Below are positions 34,116 to 43,419 of a DNA stretch of 47,849 bases, in pieces. The notes below the pieces were generated by a model. It had not been told where the DNA came from. It made no database searches and saw only the letters and a program-made list of their open reading frames with translations. The DNA lies in NCBI GenBank assembly GCA_030525285.1, contig JAUNFA010000011.1:1-47849 (forward strand), in the 5' to 3' direction. Position numbers and translations under genes: made by a program. Source of the DNA: Bacillota bacterium (lineage in GTDB: Bacteria > Bacillota > Clostridia > Peptostreptococcales > Anaerovoracaceae). Positions within the stretch are counted from its first letter, which is position 1; the number at the start of each line of letters is the position of its first letter.

Positions 34116-36833
34116 ATGAATCTTACTTTGAGCATGAACAAGATACTGGACGCGACAATAGATGCCGGACAATGCATTAATTGCGATGCATGCGGCAGCA
34201 TTTGTCCTGTTGAGGCTATAGATGAAAGAGAAAAAAACATAACCGGACTGTCATTTGATGATCCGGAGCACGTGATTCCCTCGTCAGCAGGATGCCCTCT
34301 AGGGATTGTACCTCAGGTACTTGCAGAATATGTCAAGACAGACAGAATAGAGGACGCAGGGAAATATCTATATGAGAAAAATCCTATGGCAGCAGTATGT
34401 GCACAGGTCTGCAGACAGTATTGCCACAGAAGCGACAGAAGAAGAATGATGAATGGTACAGCTACCAATATCAGAGCTCTTGAAAGATATGTTGTAGATA
34501 AGGTGACAAGTGAGCCGTGTAGCTACAAGGTGAAATATTCCGAAAAGATAGCTGTAGTTGGTGGTGGACCCGCAGGAATATCTGCAGCCCATGGACTGGC
34601 ATCAAGAGGATATGCTGTGACGATAATTGAGGGAGATCAGTCTCTGGGCGGTACTATGTCCTGGGGGATTCCAGGATTTCGCCTTGATAAGGACATGCTT
34701 GACAGCGAACTGGAAAAAATCATATCCGGTGGCATTAAGGTCAAGGCCGGCATTACTGTAGGCACTGATGTGAGTCTGGAGCAGCTTGAAGAAGAATATG
34801 ATGCTTTGGTCATTGCAGTGGGAGCATCCAAAGGCAAGGTGGCGGACATAGATGGCGCTGACGGAGATATGGTGGTTGATGGTATTTCTGTGCTCCGGGC
34901 TGTAAACCTTGAACCTGAAAATGAGTTCACAGCAGTAGGTGATAATGTAGTTGTAATCGGTGGAGGAAGATATGCGGCAGATCTTTGCAGGACTCTGGTG
35001 CGCAAGGGTAAGAAGGTATCCTGCGTTGCCATGGAATCAAATGATGAGCTGCAGCTTACGCCGGGATATTTGAGAAGGATGAGTGGCGAGGGCATTGAAT
35101 TCATGCCTGAAGCTGTACCTATTAGAATAGAGAAGACTGAGGATGGCAGTGTAAGTGCCGTTGAATTCAGGAAGGTGGAAATGTGGGTCGATTCCGACGG
35201 TATAAAACAGCCGCATGTTTCGGAATATGAGGGATTTACCATAGCCTGCGATACGGTTGTTTTTGCTGTGGGAAGACAGTTTGATGTATCGTCCATAGGC
35301 GATTTTGAGCTTAACGAAGACGGGGCTGTCAGAACAGACAGGTTCGGGATGACGAGCCGTGATATGGTATTTGCCTGCGGTGATATAGCTGGAAGAAGCA
35401 ATTCTGTAGTAGGTGCGATTGCTTCAGGCAGAAGTATTGCTGATAATGTGGACTCGCTTCTCAGAGGAAGAAGGTTCCCTAAGAGAAAGGCTCATCCGGT
35501 ATACGGAAGCAACATGACTATAGGCGAAGAGGAAATCGCAATGGTAAAACCATGCGAAGAAGAAATTATCTTCAGCAGAAGCGGGAAGATGAACAGCGAA
35601 CCGGCAGAGAATATAAAGGAAATTCTCCGTTACGCAGGAATCGAAGAGTCCATGCCTATTCTTGTTGACAGAGAAGCTGAAGATTATGAAACCAGAAAAA
35701 AGGTGGCGGTAATCGGTGGCGGAATGGCAGGCATCAGTGCAGCCATGGAACTGGCAAAGATGGGATATGCCCCTGAAATTTTCGAAAAAACCCCGTATCT
35801 TGGGGGTAAGTACAGATGGCTTGCTACAGATAAGAGAATAGACAGTAGGGATCTTGATGAAGCACTGACAGGAATAGAGAAGACCGGAATCCAGGTAACA
35901 TGCAACTGTTCGGCGGGAATCAAACCGTCGATAAGCGAACTCAAAGCTGCAGGTTATGAGGCGATTCTGTTTGCGATAGGAGAGACAAGAGGCGTCAGAC
36001 CCGATGTACCGAATAACTATGCAAGAGGTGTATTCGAGATGGTTTCCCTTCTTGCCAGGTTGAAGAGAAACCTTATTATTAACGGAATAGGTGGTGGCGT
36101 TATTGTAACGGGCAGCGATGATATGGCGGTGGATACATCGAGAAAACTCAAGGAATATGCCGGAGATGTTACCATGATATGCAGCTGCTCCAAAGAAGAA
36201 ATGATGGTAAGGTGTCCTGCTGTTTGTGATGCTTTGGAAGAGGGGGTAAATCTCGTTACAGGTACTACCCTTGCGGGAGTTCGCGACAAGAAGGGCAGGG
36301 TATCATCTGTAGAACTTAAAATAACAGAAAAAGATATTGTTATAGAGATTCCATGCGATACATTGGTAATCGGCGATACGCAACATGCAGATACTGCGAC
36401 CATAGTTGCAAGAAATCCTGCATTAAAGACTACTGAAGATGGTCATCTGGCGACAAATGACAGATTTGAAACGCCGGTCAAGGGAGTTCTCAGCATAGGA
36501 AACAGCAGTATGTCTGCCGTAGAAGCAGGTAAGGCAGGTGCTGTAGCTGTGGATTGTTATTTCACCGGAAAAAATCCTGATATTGAGATTGAAAGTGCTG
36601 AGGAAGAAGGCGTTCCTGCCCATGAAATAATTGAGGGCAAGAAACCGGCAGACAAAGGCTTCGAGGTAGGTAGGAAATTGTTTACTGCAGATCAGGCGGA
36701 GCAGGAAGCCGGAAGGTTTATTCCATCGGGATATCACCAGGTTAACAGCAGCAGATGTATAGGTTGCGGACTTTGCGTCGAGCACTGTCCGGAAGGTGCC
36801 ATAGAGCTTGTGGCGTGCAGGGAGGTGAAGTAG
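34116..36833 (+). CDS. Large iron-sulfur flavoprotein with two GltD-like modules
   Basis: 905 aa. Order: a [4Fe-4S] ferredoxin motif CINCDACGSICP (residues about 20-31); a GltD-type N-terminal cluster domain (CPLGIVP, then CAQVCRQYCHRSDRRR); module 1 with FAD loop VVGGGPAGISAAHGLASRGY, NAD(P) loop VVIGGGRYAADLC and FAD closing motif FACGDIAG; module 2 with FAD loop VIGGGMAGISAAMELAKMGY but altered later loops (TGSDDMAVDT and LSIGNSS); and a C-terminal CIGCGLCVEHCP. It probably moves electrons from NAD(P)H through flavins to FeS clusters and a partner. The next gene starts directly at its stop, suggesting the FixC-like flavoprotein is that partner. Confidence 0.85.
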   Translation: MNLTLSMNKILDATIDAGQCINCDACGSICPVEAIDEREKNITGLSFDDPEHVIPSSAGCPLGIVPQVLAEYVKTDRIEDAGKYLYEKNPMAAVCAQVCRQYCHRSDRRRMMNGTATNIRALERYVVDKVTSEPCSYKVKYSEKIAVVGGGPAGISAAHGLASRGYAVTIIEGDQSLGGTMSWGIPGFRLDKDMLDSELEKIISGGIKVKAGITVGTDVSLEQLEEEYDALVIAVGASKGKVADIDGADGDMVVDGISVLRAVNLEPENEFTAVGDNVVVIGGGRYAADLCRTLVRKGKKVSCVAMESNDELQLTPGYLRRMSGEGIEFMPEAVPIRIEKTEDGSVSAVEFRKVEMWVDSDGIKQPHVSEYEGFTIACDTVVFAVGRQFDVSSIGDFELNEDGAVRTDRFGMTSRDMVFACGDIAGRSNSVVGAIASGRSIADNVDSLLRGRRFPKRKAHPVYGSNMTIGEEEIAMVKPCEEEIIFSRSGKMNSEPAENIKEILRYAGIEESMPILVDREAEDYETRKKVAVIGGGMAGISAAMELAKMGYAPEIFEKTPYLGGKYRWLATDKRIDSRDLDEALTGIEKTGIQVTCNCSAGIKPSISELKAAGYEAILFAIGETRGVRPDVPNNYARGVFEMVSLLARLKRNLIINGIGGGVIVTGSDDMAVDTSRKLKEYAGDVTMICSCSKEEMMVRCPAVCDALEEGVNLVTGTTLAGVRDKKGRVSSVELKITEKDIVIEIPCDTLVIGDTQHADTATIVARNPALKTTEDGHLATNDRFETPVKGVLSIGNSSMSAVEAGKAGAVAVDCYFTGKNPDIEIESAEEEGVPAHEIIEGKKPADKGFEVGRKLFTADQAEQEAGRFIPSGYHQVNSSRCIGCGLCVEHCPEGAIELVACREVK

Positions 36834-38006
36834 ATGGGTTACGAACGTGACGTTATAATCATAGGTGCTGGAATTGCAGGTTCTGTATGTGCAGCATATC
36901 TTGCAAGGGCAGGCGCTGATGTGCTTGTTATTGACAAGGAAGTGTTTCCTAGAGATAAAGCGTGCGGAGACCTGCTCAGAGAGGAAACGGTAACGCATCT
37001 GAGCCGGCTCAATCTCTTCGATGATTTGGATAGGAAAGGCACACTTCTAAGAAGAATTCATGTGATTTCCGAGAACGGATCTGAGTGCGTTCTGCCCTTT
37101 GAAGCCTATGCATCGCCAAGGTTTAATGTGGATAATATGATTATAAATCAGGCTGTGAAATACGGTGCTGAATTTAAGGATGGATGCAGGGTCAGAAGTC
37201 TGATAAATGAAGATGGATATACCAAGGGAGTTAAGGTGCGTGAAAGAGGTGTCGATTATGATATTCGCAGCAGGCTTGTCATTCTGGCGGCCGGAGCCGA
37301 TGGGCTGGTGCCCGGAAAGCGAAGTGGTGCGGGTACCATGGGAGGCTCGGGCCGCTATGTAGGCGAACGTGCTTACTTCACAGGAATAAATCTTGAAGAA
37401 CTGCTTGCCAAAGGTCAGTACAATGCATATGGTGTATTCGGGTTCAGCCGTGAACTGCCGAACGGCTATTATTGGGTAGTTCCATCAGGTGCCGCAGGTG
37501 TCAGGGAAGGGTACTGTAATGTAGGCATAATAAGATCTGTGGATGATGGCAAAGATATAAAAGCAAGGGACGTATTCTCAAGACTTATTGAGAGTAACAG
37601 ACGCATTTCCTCCCTATTTGTTGGCGCAGAACAGGTAAGTCCGTGGAAGTCGGATTCGGTGCAGGATGTGACTGCTGTAGATGTCAGATCCGGCAATGGT
37701 TATCTGGTTATAGGCAATAGTGGAAGCATTATGCTGCCAATGCTCAAGGATGGAACCGGGGCTGCAGCGGCAAGTGGAGAAGCAGCTGCGCTGGCTGCCA
37801 AGGAAGCTATAGGGGCCAATGACTTTTCGGCGGAATTTCTTGAAGAAAGATATGATGAAAGAATCAGGCCGGACAGAGACAGACTGAAATACGAGCGAAT
37901 AACGTCCGAATCGCTTTATGACATATCTGTAAGCAACCAGATGATTGCAAGAATGGTCAACAACCCTAACTACACAAAGAAGATTGTGAAGGAAGTTTTC
38001 GGCTGA
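36834..38006 (+). CDS. FixC/geranylgeranyl reductase-family flavoprotein
   Basis: The 390-aa FAD protein has the Rossmann start VIIIGAGIAGSVCAAYLARAG, the family CGD motif in FPRDKACGDLLREE, and LVILAAGADG. The closing FAD region reads VIGNSGSIMLPMLKDGTGAA. Most relatives have GD here, so Asp is Asn. Members reduce isoprenoid chains (GGR), receive electrons from ETF (FixC), or halogenate/hydroxylate. ATG follows the upstream stop with no gap (TAGATG) and GGAGGTG is inside the upstream gene, so translation is coupled. The substrate is unknown. Confidence 0.85.
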   Translation: MGYERDVIIIGAGIAGSVCAAYLARAGADVLVIDKEVFPRDKACGDLLREETVTHLSRLNLFDDLDRKGTLLRRIHVISENGSECVLPFEAYASPRFNVDNMIINQAVKYGAEFKDGCRVRSLINEDGYTKGVKVRERGVDYDIRSRLVILAAGADGLVPGKRSGAGTMGGSGRYVGERAYFTGINLEELLAKGQYNAYGVFGFSRELPNGYYWVVPSGAAGVREGYCNVGIIRSVDDGKDIKARDVFSRLIESNRRISSLFVGAEQVSPWKSDSVQDVTAVDVRSGNGYLVIGNSGSIMLPMLKDGTGAAAASGEAAALAAKEAIGANDFSAEFLEERYDERIRPDRDRLKYERITSESLYDISVSNQMIARMVNNPNYTKKIVKEVFG

Positions 38007-38037
38007 TATAAGGAAATTGCATATCTAATAATATTTT

Positions 38038-38077
38038 AAAAGTGACAGCTATCCATCTAATAGGAACTGTCATTTTT
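38038..38077. terminator. Terminator between convergent operons
   Basis: AAAAGTGACAG/CTGTCATTTTT stem (one G-U) with an inner CTAT/ATAG helix, U-rich on both sides. It ends the region-5 operon on + and sits just past the stop of the minus-strand symporter. Confidence 0.85.
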
Positions 38078-38078
38078 A

Positions 38079-39551
38079 TTATTTGCAGTTTCTTTTTCTA
38101 TAAGCTAGTTGATATTCAACAATCTTAGTTCTGACTTTTGAATCAGGTTCCGATGAAATAGAGATTGTAAAGAAGATTAAAGCATTAGCAAACAATGCAA
38201 TGGTACCACAATAGCTAGGTTCCAATCGGAAGAAAAAGTATAAGCATATGAGCGTTATAATTCCAGTTGATAGGCCTGCGGTAGCAGCGCTTCGGGTAGA
38301 ACGTTTCCAAAATATACCGCCGATTGTTGGAATTAGAAGCTGGGCAGTTCCCGATAGGGTTAACAACCCAGTGTCAATAATTATGCCAGGTTGCATTATC
38401 ATTATTGCGTATGTGATAATGGAAAATGCTAAAATTGAACATTTTGCAACAAAAGATAGCCTTGCATTTGAAATGCTTTTGTTAATCCATTTTTTGTGGA
38501 TATCAATAGTGTAAATAGTCGAAAGAGCATGGATTTGTGAATTTGCTGTTGAAAGTGAGGCTGCTGCAAATCCACAAAACAAAATAGCAGTAATTAGCTT
38601 ATCACCATACTCCATTAATATACAAGGAATTATCATATCATTAGGTGTAAGAGTTGGATCCAATGCCCTGCTGGCATTTCCTGCAAGCATTGATCCAATA
38701 TATCCAGCTGTTGCAATAGTGATTAAAAAGGGAAGAATGTGAAAAGTTTTTTCTCCTCGTATTGCATAGTGTCGTATCCACATGGGGGGGGTCATAATAG
38801 CCCCTAGCGGGGTTACTATGAACATTGTGAGCCAAAGAAATATATTTCGGTAAGAACCATCATAAATGGAATGAGGACTAACAGTGCTGTCATCGGTTGT
38901 AGTTGTAAATACATTAATTAGACCACCTGCTTTATAAGTTAAGAAGAATCCAGTGGCAATCAATGTAAAGAAAACAAGAATACCCAAAAAGACATCGGCC
39001 ATTGCGACTGCACGTAAGCCGCCCGCCCACATATATACTATCATTACAATATAAAATATAAATCCTGCCATTTCCCAGGGAATGCTACCATCCGTAGCTA
39101 ATTCGATTAAATAGGCACCGCCAACAAATTGAATCTGGATATAAGGTAATGTGAAAACTAACAAGATTGCCGTTACAATTACGGATAAAGGCTTTGACTG
39201 ATATATATCTGTGAAAAAATCGGTTGGGGTTATGTAATCGTTTAATTTTCCGAGAAACCATATGCGCTTTCCGATAAAAAAAATAAGTACTGCAAACAGT
39301 GCATTCCAGGCAAAGGAAGTCATATATAGAGGTCCTTCAGCATAAAAGTACGCACTAGATCCCATTACAGCGAATGTTGAATACCAAGTACTGTATATCG
39401 TAAAAAATGCAAGAAATGTTCCCATATCTCGACTGCATATAAAAAAATCCTCGACAGATGGAAGTGAGTTGGCACGCGCCAGCTCAGCTAATATTAATGG
39501 GATAAAACTGAAAAGTAAAATTATACAAGTGATTATATTTATATCATTCAT
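38079..39551 (-). CDS. SSS-family sodium:solute symporter (first of two related copies)
   Basis: The 490-aa protein has about 13 TM helices. The conserved core has STWYSTFAVMGSSAYFYAEG (TM2), ITPTDFF, LPYIQIQFVGGAYLIE, and STANSQIHALSTIYTIDIHK. It is more A+T-rich in codon use than the genes to its left. The second symporter at 45108-46598 shares these blocks almost position for position. A run of eight C (coding strand, 38784-38791) lies mid-gene. It is transcribed divergently from the histidine kinase. The substrate is unknown; relatives carry amino acids, pantothenate or other organic anions. Confidence 0.88.
   Translation of the reverse strand: MNDINIITCIILLFSFIPLILAELARANSLPSVEDFFICSRDMGTFLAFFTIYSTWYSTFAVMGSSAYFYAEGPLYMTSFAWNALFAVLIFFIGKRIWFLGKLNDYITPTDFFTDIYQSKPLSVIVTAILLVFTLPYIQIQFVGGAYLIELATDGSIPWEMAGFIFYIVMIVYMWAGGLRAVAMADVFLGILVFFTLIATGFFLTYKAGGLINVFTTTTDDSTVSPHSIYDGSYRNIFLWLTMFIVTPLGAIMTPPMWIRHYAIRGEKTFHILPFLITIATAGYIGSMLAGNASRALDPTLTPNDMIIPCILMEYGDKLITAILFCGFAAASLSTANSQIHALSTIYTIDIHKKWINKSISNARLSFVAKCSILAFSIITYAIMIMQPGIIIDTGLLTLSGTAQLLIPTIGGIFWKRSTRSAATAGLSTGIITLICLYFFFRLEPSYCGTIALFANALIFFTISISSEPDSKVRTKIVEYQLAYRKRNCK
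38784..38791 (-). repeat. C8 homopolymer inside the symporter gene
   Basis: Eight consecutive G on the + strand, reading ACC CCC CCC in the coding strand (Thr-Pro-Pro). The paralogous gene encodes the same part of the protein (residues FMGPQLW against IMTPPMW) without a homopolymer. Such tracts can slip during replication. Confidence 0.9.
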
Positions 39552-39663
39552 GGCAATTCCTCAAATAATTGAAAAATATGTTTTCTGTCCATAGTATAAC
39601 ATAACGAGAGAATATGATAATATAAGAATATATTGGTTGTTTATTTGAAAGGGATAAGGGACT

Positions 39664-41361
39664 ATGTACATTATTGCAGCTTTTGTCATATTATCCATTA
39701 CTATTTCGTTAGTGCTGTTCTATATATCCAGTAAAGAAAACTATATCCTTTTGAAGTATTGGGGTGTTTCATGGGTATTCTATTCACTTGCTTTGATTTG
39801 TGTCCTTTTATCTATATACACTCACAATTATTATTTTATAGACATAAAAAAGATTCTTGATATGTTATCAATTCAAAGTTTGCTCTTAGGAATATACAGA
39901 TTTTGCAGGAAAGAGATTCCAGGATACTGGATAAGATTCAGCATATATGTAGTTGTTTGGGTTGGAATAGTATTGTACTTGAGGTTAGAATCTTTTTCGG
40001 TATCATTGCCTATTGTGATATATGAATTTGTTATTATTGTCGTCCTATGTTATACGATGATGAAGTACTGGCCATATAGAGAAAATCGCAAAATTTTCTT
40101 TTGTCTGGTTTTCTTTGGATGGGGTATACTAAAAATTTTCCTGGCATTGTACGAGCAAGGAGAAATTGGAGCTGTAAATCGTTATATGGGAGAAATGCTT
40201 TATATAAATTTAATGAATATATGCCTGTTTATGATGTATTTGCAGTATATGAAACATGAAATGATAGAAACAAGAGATCGGTTGGAAATCATTGTTGAAA
40301 ATGCTCGAGATGCGATATTCTATTATACATATAAGCCGGTAATGGGATTTCTTTTTATGACGCCGTCAATAGAAACAATAACAGGCTATACAGCTAAAGC
40401 CATATATCAAAATCCGAAGATAATACTCAATATGGTAACAAGTGAGTATTATGATATGATTAACAGCGTGTTTTTCTCGGGAGTGAACGATATTGAAGAT
40501 ACAAATGAAGTGTTCATGATAGAGAAGAAAGACGGAGCCAGAAAATGGTTGGAAATGAACATTTCTGTAATAAAAAATGATCAATCTATTAATGCGATAG
40601 AGGGAATAATTAGAGATATAACTAAAATGAAAGAGATGTCGGATGATTTGACAGCTTCTAAGAGGTCAAGAGACTTGATGTTATCGTATATAAGCCATGA
40701 ATTAAAGACACCGATAACTTCTATAATGGGATATGCTACAGCCATAAGAGATGGAACTATTGCTGGAGATGGCGAAAGACAGCGCGCCATGGACATAATC
40801 TGCAGAAAATCAATTTTTCTTGAAAGAATGATACTTGATTTATTTCAATTATCAAAACTGGAAACGAATCAATATTCTTTCTCATATGAACACATGGAAT
40901 GTGTTGAACTTGCAAATTATATAAAAGAAGGTGTACAACCCGAACTGACGGCATCAGGCATCCAATATAAAATAATTACCGATGAGGAACAGTTAACAGA
41001 TGTATATATAATAGTCGATTCGGCAAGATTGAATCAGGTGATTACAAATTTTATTACAAACTCTATTAAATATACCAAAGATAAGAATCGGATTGTTGTT
41101 AAATTCGGATTGGATGATAAGAAAAAGAATATGGTGATGAGTGTAGCTGATAGAGGTATTGGTATTGCGGAAAACGATATTCCATTCATATTCAATAAAT
41201 TTTACAAATCCGAAAATGCAAAGGTTGCAGGAATACAAGGACGAGGCTTAGGACTAGCTATTTCCAAGGAAATTATCGAAGCTCACAGCGGAGAAATTGA
41301 AGTTCAAAGTGAATATAATAAAGGCTCTAAATTCATAGTGACGATACCATTATATAAGTGA
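39664..41361 (+). CDS. Membrane sensor histidine kinase with PAS domain
   Basis: 565 aa. The N-terminal third has about seven hydrophobic helices (residues 1-205, FVILSITISLVLFYIS to LMNICLFMMYLQYM), resembling 7TM sensor modules. Then comes a PAS domain (about 213-330, ENARDAIFYYTYKP to IEGIIRDITKMKEM). HisKA carries the phospho-acceptor His345 in SYISHELKTPITS, and the HATPase has NFITNSIKYTKDKN (N box), DRGIGIAENDIPFIFNKFYK (G1/F) and GRGLGLAISKEI (G2). It is paired with the response regulator 21 nt downstream. Its position between symporters and hydrolases suggests it senses their substrate. Confidence 0.92.
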   Translation: MYIIAAFVILSITISLVLFYISSKENYILLKYWGVSWVFYSLALICVLLSIYTHNYYFIDIKKILDMLSIQSLLLGIYRFCRKEIPGYWIRFSIYVVVWVGIVLYLRLESFSVSLPIVIYEFVIIVVLCYTMMKYWPYRENRKIFFCLVFFGWGILKIFLALYEQGEIGAVNRYMGEMLYINLMNICLFMMYLQYMKHEMIETRDRLEIIVENARDAIFYYTYKPVMGFLFMTPSIETITGYTAKAIYQNPKIILNMVTSEYYDMINSVFFSGVNDIEDTNEVFMIEKKDGARKWLEMNISVIKNDQSINAIEGIIRDITKMKEMSDDLTASKRSRDLMLSYISHELKTPITSIMGYATAIRDGTIAGDGERQRAMDIICRKSIFLERMILDLFQLSKLETNQYSFSYEHMECVELANYIKEGVQPELTASGIQYKIITDEEQLTDVYIIVDSARLNQVITNFITNSIKYTKDKNRIVVKFGLDDKKKNMVMSVADRGIGIAENDIPFIFNKFYKSENAKVAGIQGRGLGLAISKEIIEAHSGEIEVQSEYNKGSKFIVTIPLYK

Positions 41362-41382
41362 GATGGAGAAAGGAGATATATA

Positions 41383-42096
41383 ATGGCTGGAGAAAAAATA
41401 CTCGTTGTTGACGATGAGAGAGAAATCAGCGATTTAGTAAAGTCATACTTACTTAAAGAAGGATTTATTCCAATATGTGCACGTAATGGACATGAAGCTA
41501 TTGAGATGATTGAAAATGAGAATCCTGATCTTGTTATATTGGATTTTATGTTACCAGATATAGAAGGACCGGAGCTGTGCTTGGATATGCGAAAAATAAG
41601 TAATATACCTGTATTGTTTTTGTCATGTCGTTCGGAAGAAATTGATAAAATTGTTTCCCTATCATCTGGCGGAGATGATTACATAACAAAACCGTTTTTA
41701 CCAGGTGAATTAATAGCACGTGTAAAGGCTAATTTAAGAAGAAGCAGAACAGCAAGTGATAGTGTGATGTCAGATGATGAGATAATTATTGCTAATAATA
41801 TGGTTATTGATGGTCAATTGAGAACTGTCAAAATAAACGGTGAAGTAGTGAATATTACTGCTAAAGAATATGATATTTTATATTTGTTAGCAAAAAACCC
41901 AAAGCGAATTTTTTCGTCGGATCAGTTGTTTAAGATAATCTGGAAGACAACTAGTTTTGACAGTGATAATAAAACTGTAGCTGTACATATTAGCTCACTC
42001 CGCAAAAAAATAGAAAACCCTGATATCGATGATAAATATATCATCAATATCAGGGGAATAGGTTATAAGTTTAACCACACTTTGATAGGAAAATGA
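41383..42096 (+). CDS. OmpR/PhoB-family response regulator
   Basis: The 237-aa product has a receiver domain with acidic pocket VVDDER, phospho-acceptor Asp54 in VILDFMLPDIEG, and KPF lysine in YITKPFLPGE. It also has a C-terminal winged-helix domain (TAKEYDILYLLAKNP, DNKTVAVHISSLRKKIE, NIRGIGYKF). AAAGGAG precedes the ATG. Cognate partner of the histidine kinase just upstream. It converges with the M20 gene, whose stop lies 4 nt away. Confidence 0.93.
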   Translation: MAGEKILVVDDEREISDLVKSYLLKEGFIPICARNGHEAIEMIENENPDLVILDFMLPDIEGPELCLDMRKISNIPVLFLSCRSEEIDKIVSLSSGGDDYITKPFLPGELIARVKANLRRSRTASDSVMSDDEIIIANNMVIDGQLRTVKINGEVVNITAKEYDILYLLAKNPKRIFSSDQLFKIIWKTTSFDSDNKTVAVHISSLRKKIENPDIDDKYIINIRGIGYKFNHTLIGK

Positions 42097-42099
42097 TTT

Positions 42100-43404
42100 T
42101 TATTCCGTCACAAATGATGAAAGAGGCAGTTGAGAAGTCTTAATAAACATATTTGCATATGCGCTTAAACTATTTTTTAAGAAATCAAGCCTTACCATTT
42201 CGTGAGGAGTATGTATTAAGTACTCCTGTCCTGGACCGAACCCTATTACAGGTTTGTTCATTCTTGTCCCTAATTGAGGTGTATCGGTACTAAATGACCA
42301 GTAATCATAAACAACCGGATAATCAAGTTCATAAAGGGCATCGCTGCAAGCAGCAACAAAAGGATGCTCTTTATTTATTATCCAAACCTCTTTGGAACTT
42401 TCGATTTCTTCACTGAGACCTGTGAAGGCTGTTCGGATGTTTTTGTTTATAGTTACATTCGCTTTAAATTCAGGATCTTCAGCAGAAAGTTTGTCAACTA
42501 TATCTTGAATTTCTTTTATTGCGCCTTCAGGAGTTTCTCCCGGAATTAGTCGTCGGTCATATACGATGGTGCACTTATTAGGAACAACACACAATTCGTT
42601 TGGTTCACAATTATACATTGTTAACGCGATTCCGGGCCGTCCTAAATCAGGATGAAAATCTTCTTTTGACGACATCATCTGATGAACTGCCCGAATGAGT
42701 TCTGCAGATTTCTCTACAGCATTTACGCCAAGCCACGGGCTTGAACCGTGACAGCTCTGACCATAAACGATAACTTTTATTTCCATTCGCCCTCTGTGTC
42801 CTAACATAACTCGCATGCTACTTGGTTCACAACAAATCATCGCGTCTACGTCTATATCTTTTGCTGGAAGCGTTTCATTACATAATTTTATAGTGCCCAT
42901 CATTTCGCCATTTTCCTCTAAGACTACTGCTGTAAGAAGAAAAATTCCAGCGAAATCTACACCATCTGATTTTAATTTTGCGAGTATTCCACCAGCATAA
43001 ACCTGTGATGCAAGATTGCATTTTAAATCACCACTGCCTCTGCCATGTATTACATCGGTTAAATCTTCTGTGTGGGTGAATGGATTATCAATGGTTGAAA
43101 CATCTACTTCTGCACCATAAGGATCGTAACCTTCCCATGTATCATAATCTCCAGTATCAACTGTATCCATATGCCCATTGAACATTATTGTAGGACCAGG
43201 TTTTGTGCCTTTGATGATTCCGATTGCATTTCCCCAAGCGTCAACGAAAACTTCATCATAATTAAGCTTATTCATTTCTTCAACAAAAAGTTTGGATACT
43301 TCTGATTCTTTGCCGGAGAGGGAAGGTGTCTGAATTATTCTTTTGCAGAAATTCAACATATCGGGATACATTGAATCTGCATAATTTTTTATGATGTTTT
43401 TCAT
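42100..43404 (-). CDS. M20-family metallohydrolase (YgeY/ArgE/DapE-like)
   Basis: The 434-aa dinuclear-zinc amidohydrolase has metal ligand block FNGHMDTVDTGD (His78, Asp80), HGRGSGDLKCNLASQVYAG (bridging Asp), catalytic LEENGEMMG, CCEPSS, and a late His in EYLIHTPHEMV. The dimerisation-domain His is in SCHGSSPW. The pattern resembles YgeY-type hydrolases more than N-acetyl-DAP deacetylase, but both are M20. It follows the YtcJ-like gene by 15 nt on the minus strand, so both probably degrade the same imported amide or dipeptide. Confidence 0.88.
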   Translation of the reverse strand: MKNIIKNYADSMYPDMLNFCKRIIQTPSLSGKESEVSKLFVEEMNKLNYDEVFVDAWGNAIGIIKGTKPGPTIMFNGHMDTVDTGDYDTWEGYDPYGAEVDVSTIDNPFTHTEDLTDVIHGRGSGDLKCNLASQVYAGGILAKLKSDGVDFAGIFLLTAVVLEENGEMMGTIKLCNETLPAKDIDVDAMICCEPSSMRVMLGHRGRMEIKVIVYGQSCHGSSPWLGVNAVEKSAELIRAVHQMMSSKEDFHPDLGRPGIALTMYNCEPNELCVVPNKCTIVYDRRLIPGETPEGAIKEIQDIVDKLSAEDPEFKANVTINKNIRTAFTGLSEEIESSKEVWIINKEHPFVAACSDALYELDYPVVYDYWSFSTDTPQLGTRMNKPVIGFGPGQEYLIHTPHEMVRLDFLKNSLSAYANMFIKTSQLPLSSFVTE

Positions 43405-43419
43405 AATGGAACCTTTTAA

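Noticed and set aside
42100..43404. M20 hydrolase as the missing N-acetyl-diaminopimelate deacetylase
   Set aside because: Its motif pattern and 434-aa length fit YgeY-like hydrolases better, and it is coupled to an amidohydrolase rather than to the dap genes. Not excluded by sequence alone.
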